A stretch of DNA of 64,000 nucleotides from positions 62,001 through 126,000 of the forward strand of contig NZ_FCOA02000023.1 in assembly GCF_001544875.2 (NCBI RefSeq). Reading direction: 5' to 3'. The notes beneath the pieces are model-generated. The model was given only the letters and a program-made list of their open reading frames with translations, was not told the origin of the DNA and searched no databases. The stretch comes from Caballeronia hypogeia. Its GTDB lineage: Bacteria; Pseudomonadota; Gammaproteobacteria; Burkholderiales; Burkholderiaceae. Shown in pieces: positions 23,848-33,606 of this stretch (its first letter is position 1; each line of letters starts with the position of its first letter). The translations under genes were made by a program, and so were the position numbers.

Positions 23848-25116
23848 ATGCGCGTTTGTGTTCTTGGCGGCGGCGTTGTTGGCGTGACGACAGCCTACTT
23901 TCTGGCCCGTGAGGGATTTGAGGTGACGGTTGTTGAGAAGCATTCGGAGGCGGGCGCTGAGACGAGCTTCGCAAACGGCGGCCAACTCAGCTATAGCTAC
24001 GTCGCTCCACTTGCCGGACCATCGGTACTTGGCCACCTTCCGAGCTGGCTGCTGAGCAGGACGGCGCCGCTGCGATTCCGGCCGAGTCTCGATTTTGACC
24101 AGTGGGCATGGTGCGCGCAGTTCCTGCGCAACTGCACTGCGTCGCGGAGCCGCCGAACGACGGTCGAATTGTTACAACTCGGCGCCTACAGTCGAAGCGT
24201 CATGCACGAGTTGATGAAAACCGAGCACCTCGAATTCGCATTTAGCAAGAGCGGCAAACTCGTGGTCTATCGCAACGCAGAGGACTTTGAGGGTGCTCGC
24301 CGACAGATGGACTTCCAAGCCAAGTTCGGCGCAGAGCAAGCCGCATTGAGTCCTGGCGCCTGCGTGTCGACAGAACCGGCACTGGAATCAATCCGAGACA
24401 AACTCGTTGGGGGCATCTTCACGCCCTCCGAGGAGACCGGTGATTGCCATCTTTTCACACGGGAGCTTGCTCGCATCGCCTCCGCTAAGTACGGGGTCAA
24501 GTTCCAGTACGGAACTAGGTTGCACGGCCTTCAGCATGAGCGCGGGAAGGTCGTTGCAGCGCGCACCTCTGTTGGGGACATCGTCGCAGACGAATACGTT
24601 CTCGCACTCGGAAACGGAAGCCGTGAATTGGCCGCGCCTCTCGGGATTCACCTACCGATGTGCCCGCTTAAGGGATACAGCCTCACGGTCCCAGTTAGGG
24701 ATGGACACTGCGCACCCGCAGTCAGCGTAACGGACCTGCATCACAAGGTTGTCTACGCGCGGCTCGGTCAGACGCTTCGGATTGCCGGAATGGTCGATAT
24801 GACGCCGGCCGGCTCTCGTGAAGACGCAACGCGAATCGACTTGCTGAAGTCGCAGGCCCAAGCCACGATGCCCTACGGAGGCGACTACTCCTCCGTTATC
24901 CGATGGACAGGAGCGCGCCCGACGACTCCTGATAGCAAGCCCCTCATTGGGCCGACCCGCGTATCAAATTTGTGGTTGAACACTGGGCAGGGCTCGCTTG
25001 GATTCACGTTGGCTGCCGCGAGCGCGAGGTTGGTGACGGCGACGATACGGAGGCGACCGGCCGAGATTGATGCGGCGCCATACGGCCTCAGCACTCGCAA
25101 TCTTTCATCCAACTGA
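23848..25116 (+). CDS. dadA: D-amino-acid dehydrogenase small-subunit family
   Basis: 422 residues from the ATG at 23848 (the frame extends upstream without support). The FAD motif VLGGGVVGVTTAYFL is at 5-19, ETSFANGGQLSYSYV follows, and the C-terminal signature RPTTPDSKPLIGPT then NTGQGSLGFTLAAASA is diagnostic of DadA. The enzyme oxidises D-amino acids to keto acids at the membrane, passing electrons to the quinone pool. A divergent LysR gene and several racemase, D-aminoacylase and D-peptide-type hydrolase genes in the window point to use of D-amino acids. Confidence 0.9.
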   Translation: MRVCVLGGGVVGVTTAYFLAREGFEVTVVEKHSEAGAETSFANGGQLSYSYVAPLAGPSVLGHLPSWLLSRTAPLRFRPSLDFDQWAWCAQFLRNCTASRSRRTTVELLQLGAYSRSVMHELMKTEHLEFAFSKSGKLVVYRNAEDFEGARRQMDFQAKFGAEQAALSPGACVSTEPALESIRDKLVGGIFTPSEETGDCHLFTRELARIASAKYGVKFQYGTRLHGLQHERGKVVAARTSVGDIVADEYVLALGNGSRELAAPLGIHLPMCPLKGYSLTVPVRDGHCAPAVSVTDLHHKVVYARLGQTLRIAGMVDMTPAGSREDATRIDLLKSQAQATMPYGGDYSSVIRWTGARPTTPDSKPLIGPTRVSNLWLNTGQGSLGFTLAAASARLVTATIRRRPAEIDAAPYGLSTRNLSSN

Positions 25117-25150
25117 ATAGCGCACAAGGATTCTCGACGCTACCACGTCG

Positions 25151-25939
25151 TCACTGAGGTCGCGCCGTTCTGAACATCTCGACGACCTTTGCGTGAAGCC
25201 GAGTAGTCGCTGCCGCGATAACGGTACCGTCGAAACACTCGTGAAGTGGTTCGCCTGACCACGTTGTCACCGTGCCGCCAGATGCTTCGATTATCGGTAC
25301 GACCGCCATCAAGTCGTAGACCTCCAAATCCGCTTCTACAACAAGGTCCACGTGGCCAGATGCAAGTAATCCGTAGCCATAGCAATCCGTGCCAAACCTT
25401 GTGATTGAAGCGGAGCGCCTCAAAATCTCAAACGCTTCGAGTGCCGCGTCTCGAAATATATGCGGGTCAGTCGCGCACAGCCGCGCTTGATGAAGGTGTT
25501 CGCATGAGCTCGTCCTACAAACGGAGCCGTTGAACAGTGCGACATCGCCGCTGCCTATCCAGCGTTCGCTTAACGCCGGAATCTCAATCAAGCCGTACTT
25601 CGGAAGTCTGGCCTCGAGCATAGCTACCAACGAGCCGAACAGCGGGATTCCAGCAACGAAGCTTTTCGTCCCATCGATAGGGTCAATGACCCAATTCGTC
25701 CCCTCGGCAAGACTCCCGCCTTCCTCTTCGCCCACGATGCTGTGAGATGGAAAGCGCTCAGCTATAAGCTCGCGAAGTCGATGTTCGATAGCTCGGTCTG
25801 CGTCGGTGACCGGACTGTTGTCGGATTTTCTCTCCACATGAAAGCGCGCCCTGAAATACGTCATCGCGAGCGCGCGAGACTCATCTCCAAGTTGATTAAG
25901 GAACTGGAAAATATCGTTCGACGACACAGGGTTTTCCAT
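25151..25939 (-). CDS. Inositol-monophosphatase-family phosphatase, histidinol-phosphatase-like
   Basis: 262 residues from the ATG at 25939. The metal-binding motifs of the family are present: IVGEEEGG (about 70), WVIDPIDGTKSF (about 83-94), and EADLEVYDLMAVVPIIEASGG near the C-terminus. The family hydrolyses small phosphate esters such as inositol phosphate, histidinol phosphate or 3'-phosphoadenosine phosphate using Mg2+. The pattern is close to HisN, but no his gene is adjacent. Convergent with dadA. Confidence 0.82.
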   Translation of the reverse strand: MENPVSSNDIFQFLNQLGDESRALAMTYFRARFHVERKSDNSPVTDADRAIEHRLRELIAERFPSHSIVGEEEGGSLAEGTNWVIDPIDGTKSFVAGIPLFGSLVAMLEARLPKYGLIEIPALSERWIGSGDVALFNGSVCRTSSCEHLHQARLCATDPHIFRDAALEAFEILRRSASITRFGTDCYGYGLLASGHVDLVVEADLEVYDLMAVVPIIEASGGTVTTWSGEPLHECFDGTVIAAATTRLHAKVVEMFRTARPQ

Positions 25940-25965
25940 AAAAACTGAGCTCCAAAGGGCAGGCG

Positions 25966-26003
25966 TGGCGCCCTTTATCAACACATTGGCGCACTTTACG
26001 AAA
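25966..26003 (+). promoter_or_regulatory. Tandem TGGCGC operator, site A
   Basis: TGGCGC at 25966 and 25987, spacing 21 bp. Half-sites TGGCGCCCTTTATCAAC and TGGCGCACTTTACGAAA. It points to the deacetylase gene at 26308. Confidence 0.7.
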
Positions 26004-26307
26004 CACCGCCCAGTTTTGTTCTTAAACAATGGCTTCAGGCTAGTTGCAGCGGGTCAGGCAGCAACTCGATGACGGACCAAGCATAAAGCAGGAGACGTCG
26101 TAAAGCGGAGGGACGGTGCAAAGCACCCGAGCCCGCACAAATCTTAGAGATTCCGGATTTAATTTTTACGTTGTCCTTGACACTTAGGCTGAGCGTACCG
26201 CTTTGTCGTGGAGGTCAGGGATGCGTTTGCCCGTGCAACGGGCCGTTGACGCACTCAGTAGTGAAGCGCCGCAGTTCCCAACACGAGACCACGAGCGAGA
26301 GCACCTT
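26004..26307 (+). promoter_or_regulatory. Leader of the deacetylase gene
   Basis: About 300 bp. A TTGACA-like -35 box is at 26177-26182 but the matching -10 box is poor. A GGAGG ribosome site lies before an in-frame ATG at 26221, so a 29-residue longer protein is possible. Confidence 0.4.
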
Positions 26308-27420
26308 ATGAGTAAGACTGCCTTTTTTACAGATGAGCGGACCTTTTGGCATACGGGCGGTACTCATGCCTTGTTTTTCCCGGTCGGCGGCTGGGTGCAA
26401 CCCCCGTCATCCAGTGGCTACGCGGAATCTCCGGACTCGAAGCGTCGACTCCTGTCCCTGATTCAGGCGTCCGGGTTGGCGGACTCGCTACTCATGGCGG
26501 GCGCGCCGGCCGCGACCAAAGACGACATGTTGCGTATTCATCCGCATACGTATCTCGAGCAATTCAAGGCCCTGAGCGATGAGAACGGCGGCGACCTCGG
26601 CGACCTTGCCCCTTTCGGCAAAGGTAGCTATGAAATCGCTGCGGTTTCAGCTGGCCTCGCGATAAACGCTATCGATGCGGTGGTCACAGGGAAGGCGAAA
26701 AATGCGTTCTCGCTCTCGCGGCCCCCTGGTCATCATTGCTTGCGCGAGAAGTCGATGGGATTCTGCTTGCTCGCCAACATCCCCATTGCGATTGAAGCCG
26801 CACGAGTGAAGCACAACGTTCAGCGAGTTGCTGTCGTCGACTGGGACGTTCACCACGGCAATGGCACGCAGTCTATCTACTACGAAGATGCGAACACCCT
26901 GACGATTTCGCTGCATCAAGAGAACTGCTTCCCTCCCGGCTACAGCGGTGCTGAAGACCGCGGCGTAGGTGCGGGCGTGGGCGCAAACGTGAACATTCCG
27001 TTGTTGCCAGGAAGCGGTCACGAGGCCTATCTCTATGCAATCGAGCGTATCGTGCTGCCCGCGCTCGCGACCTTCAAACCCGACCTCATCGTCGTGGCCA
27101 GCGGGCTGGACGCGAGTTCGGTCGACCCTCTCGCTCGAATGATGCTTCACAGTGAAAGCTACCGAGCCATGACGCAGACCATGCTCGACGCAGCGGAGCG
27201 CCTCTGCAATGGGCGTCTCGTCGTTGTTCACGAGGGCGGCTACTCGGAGGCATACGTTCCATTTTGCGGACACGCGATTGTCGAGACACTCGCGGGCGTG
27301 CGTACGGCGGTCGTGGACCCGATGCTGGACATTGCGCTCGCTTGGCAGCCCAGCGGCCGGTTCGTGGCATTCCAACGCGAGTTGATAGATGAAATCGCCA
27401 CAGCGCTGAACCTGCAATAG
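26308..27420 (+). CDS. Histone-deacetylase-family amidohydrolase (acetylpolyamine-type)
   Basis: 370 residues from the ATG at 26308, which matches the usual family start (KTAFF-DE-TFWH-GG pattern). The active site is complete: the His-His pair in PPGHH (about 142-143), the zinc ligands in DWDVHHGNGTQ (about 178-182), a distal Asp in ASGLDASSVDPL (about 270), and EGGYSEAYVPF. Bacterial members remove acetyl groups from acetylated polyamines or other small amides. It is the first gene downstream of operator site A and is followed by a transporter. A GGAGG site supports an alternative start at 26221. Confidence 0.85.
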   Translation: MSKTAFFTDERTFWHTGGTHALFFPVGGWVQPPSSSGYAESPDSKRRLLSLIQASGLADSLLMAGAPAATKDDMLRIHPHTYLEQFKALSDENGGDLGDLAPFGKGSYEIAAVSAGLAINAIDAVVTGKAKNAFSLSRPPGHHCLREKSMGFCLLANIPIAIEAARVKHNVQRVAVVDWDVHHGNGTQSIYYEDANTLTISLHQENCFPPGYSGAEDRGVGAGVGANVNIPLLPGSGHEAYLYAIERIVLPALATFKPDLIVVASGLDASSVDPLARMMLHSESYRAMTQTMLDAAERLCNGRLVVVHEGGYSEAYVPFCGHAIVETLAGVRTAVVDPMLDIALAWQPSGRFVAFQRELIDEIATALNLQ

Positions 27421-27508
27421 ACGGCCCGCACAGGGAAAACCACACGGAAATGGCGGCACTACGCGCGTGGCCGCCATACCTAATGCTCTTCGAAGGGGTC
27501 TTGAATCC

Positions 27509-28708
27509 ATGACGTCCTCGTCCTCACTTCCCTCGAGCAACTTCTCGAGAACAACCCTGTGGGCACTCATCGTATTCGCAGCGATAACGCCCATGCTTTT
27601 ATTAGTCGCGCCTGTCGTCGCGTCGCAGCTGGGTCACCAGCTCGGGCTTTCGGCCTCGCAGATTGGCACTTACTTTTTCGTCGAGCTGGGCGCATTCAGT
27701 GCCGCAGCACTGCCTTCGTGGCTATGGCTTGGAAAGGTAGACGGGCGACGAGTCGGCGTCATCGCAGCAGTCATCTTCATCGCTGGAAACATTGCAACGG
27801 CGTCGCTGATGCCTGGATTCGCAGGGCTGCTCGCGCTACGCGCGATTACGGCATTGGGTGGTGGCACTCTCAACGTCCTCTGCATGACTAGCGCGGCCAA
27901 AAGCGGAAACCGCGACCGCGTCTATGGCTTGTGGGTTATCGGGCAACTTGTGCTCGGAGCGACCGGCACGCTTGTATTTCCCTTCCTCTTCGACCGGTTT
28001 GGTTTGCGGGTGATGTATATCGCATCGGCAGTCTTGGCTCTTTGCGCCACGCCTCTCATTAGCGGTTTTGCGTCGACAAGTACCGACGCAACTGCCACCA
28101 AAAGAGAGAAGCAGGACACGCCTGGTGCAAACACCGTCGTTATTCCGGCGATGGTGGTGTTCGGCGTGTTCTCGTTCTATATCGCCATCGGAGGCGTGTG
28201 GACTTTCGCAAGCAAAGCAGCGGTGTCCGCCGGCCTGCACGCCGAGGGGACGGGCACCGTTCTGGCCTTTGCCAGCATCATGGGAATTGCAGGCTCATCG
28301 TGCGCTTCGATGTTTGGCGGAAGAATCGCGCGCTCCATCATGCTGGCGACCGGCTACGCGATTTTGACGGTCGCGTTGCTGGGTCTGACCGCACAAGGGA
28401 GTTTGATTGGATTCGTTGCGTCGGTCCTCGCGTTCAAGTTCGCCTGGACGTTCGTACTCCCGTCCATCATGGCAGCAACTGCAGACCATGACCGCACCGG
28501 CCGACTTGTCGCATCGCTCAATCTCATCATCGGTTCGGGCCTGGCAATCGGGCCGTTGCTCGCCGGCCGACTGCTGGATTCCGGTATGTCGCTTGAAGTG
28601 CTCTTCATGCTTGCCGCGGGCATCTCCGTTGTATCCGGAATAGTGCTCTTCAGGGTCGAGCGCAGCGAGCGGCCTCTTCTCCGAAGCGTAGAGGTGCAAG
28701 CCTCGTGA
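27509..28708 (+). CDS. MFS transporter, paralogue 1
   Basis: 399 residues from the ATG at 27509 (AAGGGG upstream), with about 12 membrane segments. It is clearly related to the protein at 41739-42953: both have ITPMLLLVAPVVAS / IVPMILLVAPAAAS near the N-terminus, IGTYFFxELGAFS next, and RVDGRR/KVDGRR in the first loop. The two probably import related substrates of the same catabolic programme. It follows the deacetylase gene with an 88-bp gap and ends at a strong terminator, so the two form an operon. Confidence 0.85.
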   Translation: MTSSSSLPSSNFSRTTLWALIVFAAITPMLLLVAPVVASQLGHQLGLSASQIGTYFFVELGAFSAAALPSWLWLGKVDGRRVGVIAAVIFIAGNIATASLMPGFAGLLALRAITALGGGTLNVLCMTSAAKSGNRDRVYGLWVIGQLVLGATGTLVFPFLFDRFGLRVMYIASAVLALCATPLISGFASTSTDATATKREKQDTPGANTVVIPAMVVFGVFSFYIAIGGVWTFASKAAVSAGLHAEGTGTVLAFASIMGIAGSSCASMFGGRIARSIMLATGYAILTVALLGLTAQGSLIGFVASVLAFKFAWTFVLPSIMAATADHDRTGRLVASLNLIIGSGLAIGPLLAGRLLDSGMSLEVLFMLAAGISVVSGIVLFRVERSERPLLRSVEVQAS

Positions 28709-28728
28709 GTAATTCGCTGAACCACGAC

Positions 28729-28754
28729 GCGCGGGCATCAGCCCGCGCTTTTCT
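28729..28754 (+). terminator. Rho-independent terminator
   Basis: GCGCGGGC, loop ATCA, GCCCGCGC, then TTTTCT. It ends the deacetylase-MFS unit 20 bp after the stop. Confidence 0.9.
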
Positions 28755-28786
28755 CTGCTCTGGAGTAGACGAGCGTGCGAAGTGTG

Positions 28787-28824
28787 TGGCGCGTTTCATC
28801 AAAGGTTTGGCGCAAAGCGCAAGC
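28787..28824 (+). promoter_or_regulatory. Tandem TGGCGC operator, site B
   Basis: TGGCGC at 28787 and 28808, spacing 21 bp (half-sites TGGCGCGTTTCATCAAA and TGGCGCAAAGCGCAAGC). It lies 130 bp before the permease gene at 28938. Confidence 0.7.
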
Positions 28825-28937
28825 ATCGACCGTGTTTTGGTCTGCCTAAGATAAACATCAGCAGGCTTACTTTGCGCAGCGAATGTTTCACCGAGCGCGG
28901 CAACTGAATTAGACACGGACTTACAAGGGACGGTTCG

Positions 28938-30389
28938 ATGGACAAGCTCATGACGTCGACAGATGCATCGAATTCTGCTCAGCAGGATAAGACGCAGACC
29001 AGATTTCTGACAATGTGGCAGGTGGTGTTCCTCGTGATTTCGGCTGCGGCCCCTCTCACGGGAATGCTTGGGGCAGTTCCTCCTGCAATCAGTTTGGGAA
29101 ATGGCGCGGGGATTCCGGGCGCTTACGTCATCGCAGGTGCAGTTCTGCTTGTATTCAGCGTCGGTTACGCATCAATGAGTCGACACGTGACTCGTGCCGG
29201 CGCGTTCTACGCATATATCACCGCTGGCCTTGGCCGTCCTGCCGGTATGGCGGGAGCGCTTGTCGCGCTCGCTTCCTATACGTTCATTCAAGTCGCGCTT
29301 TTCGGACTGTTCGGCTTCTTCTGCAACGAAATCATCTCGCCGCTTTTTCATGTCGCGGTGCCGTGGTTTGCTTACTCGATTTTGTGCCTTGGAATGGTCC
29401 AAGTGCTAGGCATTCGTGGCATCGACCTCAATAGCCGAGTGTTGGGTGTGTTGATGTGCCTTGAGATGGGCATTCTGCTGCTGCTCAGTGTCGCCATTGT
29501 CGTTCACGGGGGTGGTCCGAGCGGCCTCACCTCGGCACCTCTCGAGCCAAAGCTCGTGTTAAGTGGTCATCTGGGCATTGCGGTCATGTTTGCTTTCGCC
29601 TCGTTCATTGGCTTCGAAGCTACGGCCATCTTCGGAAAGGAGTGTCGTGACCCGAGCGTTACTGTCCCCCGAGCGACCTACGTCTCTGTGGTTCTGATAC
29701 TCGTGTTCTTCGCGTTCGTCACTTGGGCAATCGTCTGCGCCTACGGCGTGGGAGAGGTGACCGAGATTGCCAACAAAGTGCCCGGCAACTTCTGGTTCAT
29801 ACAGTCGGACCGGCACCTCGGTCCTCTTGCGACCACGTCGATGAGCTACCTTCTTTTGACAAGCATCTTCGCGAGCCTTCTGTCGTTTCACAACACTATC
29901 GTTCGGTATATCCATGGTCTTGCAGTGGACGGCATGTTGCCGCGTGCACTAACCCGCTTGCACCGCAAGCATCGTTCGCCGTACATCGCCAGTTATGTAC
30001 AGACGCTTTCCGTTTGTGTGCTTGTTGTGCCCTTCATCTTCGCTGGAAGCGACCCCTATGGCGTGATGTTCAGCTGGGGAGCTGCGTTGGGAACGGTAGG
30101 AATCGTCTTTTTGCAAGCAGCGACGAGCTTGGCAGTCGCCGCCTTCTTCCGCCGAACACGCAAAGACACTCGAGTGTGGAACGCTTTCGTCGCTCCCGTC
30201 TTGGGGACAGTCGGCTTGCTCGGAGTTGGGGTAATTCTGTTGCGAAATCTGAAGGTGCTCTCCGGGTCCGATAGCCCGATTGTGCAGAGCTTCCCTTGGC
30301 TTCTCCTTGCAATAGCTGTGCTGGGCTTTGTTGTCGCCCTAGTTGTTCGCTCAAGGCGGCCAGACATTTACGAGCAATTCGGTCAGTAG
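28938..30389 (+). CDS. Amino acid permease (APC superfamily)
   Basis: 483 residues with about 12 membrane segments. The N-terminus FLTMWQVVFLVISAAAPLTG and the motif FIGFEATAIFGKECRDPSVTVPRA near residue 220-245 are characteristic of APC amino-acid/polyamine antiporters. It imports amino acids, amines or polyamines across the inner membrane. It opens the operon under site B, ahead of an aldolase, an MFS transporter, a nitrilase-family amidase and an RraA-like gene. Confidence 0.9.
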   Translation: MDKLMTSTDASNSAQQDKTQTRFLTMWQVVFLVISAAAPLTGMLGAVPPAISLGNGAGIPGAYVIAGAVLLVFSVGYASMSRHVTRAGAFYAYITAGLGRPAGMAGALVALASYTFIQVALFGLFGFFCNEIISPLFHVAVPWFAYSILCLGMVQVLGIRGIDLNSRVLGVLMCLEMGILLLLSVAIVVHGGGPSGLTSAPLEPKLVLSGHLGIAVMFAFASFIGFEATAIFGKECRDPSVTVPRATYVSVVLILVFFAFVTWAIVCAYGVGEVTEIANKVPGNFWFIQSDRHLGPLATTSMSYLLLTSIFASLLSFHNTIVRYIHGLAVDGMLPRALTRLHRKHRSPYIASYVQTLSVCVLVVPFIFAGSDPYGVMFSWGAALGTVGIVFLQAATSLAVAAFFRRTRKDTRVWNAFVAPVLGTVGLLGVGVILLRNLKVLSGSDSPIVQSFPWLLLAIAVLGFVVALVVRSRRPDIYEQFGQ

Positions 30390-30424
30390 TTCACTGTAGT
30401 TCCCGTTGAAATTTTGCGGACCAT

Positions 30425-30447
30425 CGATGCCCGCGGGGCATCGCTTT
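30425..30447 (+). terminator. Hairpin between the permease and aldolase genes
   Basis: CGATGCCC, loop GCG, GGGCATCG (30425-30443), followed by CTTTG. The T-run is poor, so it is an attenuator or stability element rather than a full terminator. Confidence 0.45.
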
Positions 30448-30491
30448 GCCGCGCGTCCTTCCACTTTTGTTCGCATCCTTAGTGAGGTTTT

Positions 30492-31262
30492 ATGAGCGAC
30501 GCCGTATACGACAAGAATCATCTTGGCCTCTGGTTCTCCGGGCCCAATATCTCCGCCGCTGAAATCGCACGCAGCATTGGATACCGAACCGCGATTCTGG
30601 ATATCGAGCATGGGACGTTCGACTTGGTTGCACTCGACCGTTTCGTGCCGTTCCTGAAAGCGCTCGGGTTTGAAGTGTTCGCGAAGATTCTGGGGCCTAC
30701 TCGTGAAGCCGTGCAGCAGGCGTTGGATTTCGGATGCGATGCTGTGGCGATTCCGCACATTTCCAGCGCGGAAGAAGCGGCGCGGGTTTGCGGTTACGCC
30801 AAGTTCCCGCCCCTGGGCGACCGGAGCCTGGCTGGTGGTCGCACCACTAACTTCGTGTATCCGAAAGACGATTGGATTGACGAACAGAATCGAGGCACCA
30901 AGTGCTTTCCGATGATTGAGGATGAGCGTGCTCTGAAGGAAGTCTCAAAGATTCTCGCCCTTGATACGGTCGACGGCGTCTTTATCGCGCCGACGGACCT
31001 TGCGATTCGTCGCGGCCGAAAAATCTATAAGAAGACGGACGCCGACTATGCCGATTTCAAGCAAATCATCGAAGCAGCGAAAGCGGCCGGCAAGCCTTGG
31101 CTCTTTCCTGCATGGAGCCCGGAGGAGAAAGCCTTCGCGATTGAACATGGCGCTAGCCGTATGTTCATCGCAATGGAACAGTTTGCCCTTGCTCAAGGGC
31201 TGACAGCGGCGTGGACGACAACCATCGATTTGGTGGAAAAGCGCCAATCGAACAAGTCCTAA
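30492..31262 (+). CDS. HpcH/HpaI-family aldolase
   Basis: 256 residues. The family's TIM-barrel motifs are visible: ISAAEIARSIGYRTAILDIEHG near the N-terminus, GCDAVAIPHISSAEEAARV in the middle, and the metal-binding Glu of FPMIEDERAL and Asp of GVFIAPTDLAI. These class II aldolases cleave 4-hydroxy-2-oxo acids to pyruvate and an aldehyde. The ribosome site GAGG lies just before the ATG. With the aldehyde dehydrogenase downstream it could handle an end product of the pathway. Substrate unknown. Confidence 0.85.
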   Translation: MSDAVYDKNHLGLWFSGPNISAAEIARSIGYRTAILDIEHGTFDLVALDRFVPFLKALGFEVFAKILGPTREAVQQALDFGCDAVAIPHISSAEEAARVCGYAKFPPLGDRSLAGGRTTNFVYPKDDWIDEQNRGTKCFPMIEDERALKEVSKILALDTVDGVFIAPTDLAIRRGRKIYKKTDADYADFKQIIEAAKAAGKPWLFPAWSPEEKAFAIEHGASRMFIAMEQFALAQGLTAAWTTTIDLVEKRQSNKS

Positions 31263-31279
31263 TACTTGTGGGAGGAGAC

Positions 31280-32662
31280 GTGGACCCGCTCAAAACAACA
31301 CAATCTTCGAAAGTAAGCTCGGCTTGGTCGTTGGTGCTAGTGCTTTGCCTCGCGATGATTGTTTCAGTCATCGACAGATTTGCACTCGCACTGGTGATTG
31401 ACCCTATTCGAGCTCAATTTGGCGTGACCGACCAGCAAATCGGTGCCTTGCAGGGTTTGGCATTTGGATTGTTTTACGCTGTGCTCGGCATTCCCTGCGG
31501 ATGGTTGGCGGACAGGTGGTCTCGCAGAGGCACTATCCTCCTCGGCCTTGTTATCTGGGGATGCGCGACTGCGGCCTGTGGCCTGGTGCACAGCTTCTCA
31601 GGCCTTCTCATTGCGCGAATGCTTGTCGGGGCAGGTGAAGCGGCTCTTGCACCGGCTGCCTACGCAATCATTCACGAACGATTTGCGGCTGGTAAACAGA
31701 ATGCTCCTCTGAGCGTGTTTCAGGTTGGAGCGGTCATCGGAGCGGGGTCCTCGTTCTATATCGTCGGCGGTCTGTACGACTGGTTGAAGGCCCACGGTGG
31801 AATCAACGCAATGGGGCTTGGTTCCTTGGCTCCATGGCAGTTGACGTTCTTGGCCGTGGCTCTGCCTGCAATTCTGCTGATTCCCGTGTTGTGGTGGGTG
31901 CTCGGCTCGAACGTCCGCGACGAGGAAACTACGGTCGCCCAGAATGAGACGCATGCTCTATCGGCTTCGCACGGCGGAGGCGCCTTCAGCTACATGAAGG
32001 GGGATTGGAAATTTGTAACCACCCTATTCATCGGCATGGGTGGAATTCTGACTGTGAACTACACACTGCTGTCTTGGGTTCCGACGATGTTCGTCAGAGA
32101 GTTCGGCTGGACTCCGGGACAGGTTGGTCGGCCCTACGGACTCATCGTTTTGTTTTCCTGTGGATTCAGCATGCTCGTTGCCGGAATGTTGGCCGACCGA
32201 GTACAGCGCAAACGCGGGCCGACTGCGGTCATTCTGATTCCCGCTTTCGGTGCGCTGGCCGCTTTGCCGACAGCCGCCTTCCTCCACTTCGCTCATTCGC
32301 CGTTGGCAATCTTTTGCTCAGTGGCGGTCCTTCACGCGCTGTGTTGCTGTGCTGTAGGTATTGCCCCCGCGCTGATTCAGACACGCACACCGAAGCCAAT
32401 CAGAAGTCGCGTGTCGTCGGTGTATGTGCTGGTTGTGAACATTTGCGGTCTGTCTATCTCCCCGATGCTAGTTGGAATCACGGTCTCGATGTTGCCCACG
32501 GGCGGCGGAGCCTTGCGTACAGCTGTGTCGATTGTCGGGGTTGGAGGCGCGCTGACATCTTGCATTTTGTTTTTCGCTTTCATATTGAAGCAAATGCGAG
32601 CGCAACAAGCACTGCGTAATAACTTCGACGGGTTACAGGCCGTTCCGCAGCGAAACGACTGA
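31280..32662 (+). CDS. MFS transporter, spinster/anion-cation type
   Basis: 460 residues from a GTG at 31280 that has a perfect GGAGGAG ribosome site; a longer frame overlaps the aldolase gene and is not favoured. About 12 membrane segments. The N-terminus IVSVIDRFALALVIDPIRAQFGVTD and the loop LADRWSRRGTILLG match the spinster-like/organic anion MFS families. It is the second transporter of this operon, unrelated in detail to the paralogue pair at 27509 and 41739. Confidence 0.87.
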   Translation: MDPLKTTQSSKVSSAWSLVLVLCLAMIVSVIDRFALALVIDPIRAQFGVTDQQIGALQGLAFGLFYAVLGIPCGWLADRWSRRGTILLGLVIWGCATAACGLVHSFSGLLIARMLVGAGEAALAPAAYAIIHERFAAGKQNAPLSVFQVGAVIGAGSSFYIVGGLYDWLKAHGGINAMGLGSLAPWQLTFLAVALPAILLIPVLWWVLGSNVRDEETTVAQNETHALSASHGGGAFSYMKGDWKFVTTLFIGMGGILTVNYTLLSWVPTMFVREFGWTPGQVGRPYGLIVLFSCGFSMLVAGMLADRVQRKRGPTAVILIPAFGALAALPTAAFLHFAHSPLAIFCSVAVLHALCCCAVGIAPALIQTRTPKPIRSRVSSVYVLVVNICGLSISPMLVGITVSMLPTGGGALRTAVSIVGVGGALTSCILFFAFILKQMRAQQALRNNFDGLQAVPQRND

Positions 32663-32771
32663 GGCGGTTAAACGTGGCAGCCGCGTAGTTGCGGCATAGA
32701 TTCAATCCGCCGCTTCGCCGGTTTGGAGGCTGGTCAATCGGCTCGATGCTCAATTATGAAAGGAGAAGAAC

Positions 32772-33602
32772 ATGAAGATTTCCGTCATCCAGATGACTGC
32801 AGGCGAAAGTAAGGTCGAGAATCTCGCGAAAATCGAGCGCCTCGTCGAGGAGGTCGTCGCTCGAGACCGCCCTGATTTGGTCGCACTTCCCGAGATGATT
32901 GCCTTCATTTGTGGCGAGACCGAGCGGATGGCCGACTCGGGCGAGCTGTTCCCGGGAGGCGACCTCTTCGACGCGTTTTCTGCAATCGCCAAACGACACT
33001 CCATCAACTTCCTTGCCGGGAGCGCAATGGAGTCGGCCGGAGCCGAGAACCGTGTATTCAACTGCGCGCTGCTTTTCGACCGGCAGGGTGAACTTGTCAC
33101 CAAGTACAGGAAGATGCATCGGTTCGACGCCGTCCTGCCGAATGGTATGGAACTGAAGGAGTCGGACTTCGTTGATGCGGGCAATGATGTTGTATGCGTC
33201 GAGGTCGAGGGCATCAAGTTGGGACTTTCTATTTGCTACGACCTTCGTTTCCCCGAGCTGTACCGCGCCCTAGCTGATGCCGGCGCAGACGTCATTTTCG
33301 CGCCGTCCGCATTTCAGTTTCAGACAGGTGCTGACCACTGGGAAATTCTCCTCCGTGCTCGGGCCATTGAGACGCAATGCTATGTCGTTGCGCCGGACCA
33401 GGTCGGTTCATTCGGCGGCGGCAAATATTCCATGTGGGGTCACTCGATGATTGTTGACCCTTGGGGCACAGTCGTCGCCCAGGTGTCCAACGTGGAAGGG
33501 TCGGCCACAGCGACCGTCGATACGAAGCTCATCGGGAACGTTCGTGCGCGGATTCCCGTTCGGCAGCATCGCCGCCTAAATCAACCCAAGACGGAGGGCT
33601 GA
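32772..33602 (+). CDS. Carbon-nitrogen hydrolase (nitrilase superfamily, omega-amidase-like)
   Basis: 276 residues. The catalytic triad is complete: Glu41 in LPEM, Lys114 in YRKMHRF and Cys155 in SICYDLRFPE. The overall pattern (Nit1/Nit2 group) fits omega-amidases that hydrolyse dicarboxylic monoamides such as alpha-ketoglutaramate, or N-carbamoyl-type amides. It starts with a GGAG ribosome site and lies 4 bp before the RraA-like gene, so the two are translationally coupled. Probably removes an amide nitrogen as ammonia. Confidence 0.88.
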   Translation: MKISVIQMTAGESKVENLAKIERLVEEVVARDRPDLVALPEMIAFICGETERMADSGELFPGGDLFDAFSAIAKRHSINFLAGSAMESAGAENRVFNCALLFDRQGELVTKYRKMHRFDAVLPNGMELKESDFVDAGNDVVCVEVEGIKLGLSICYDLRFPELYRALADAGADVIFAPSAFQFQTGADHWEILLRARAIETQCYVVAPDQVGSFGGGKYSMWGHSMIVDPWGTVVAQVSNVEGSATATVDTKLIGNVRARIPVRQHRRLNQPKTEG

Positions 33603-33606
33603 ATCG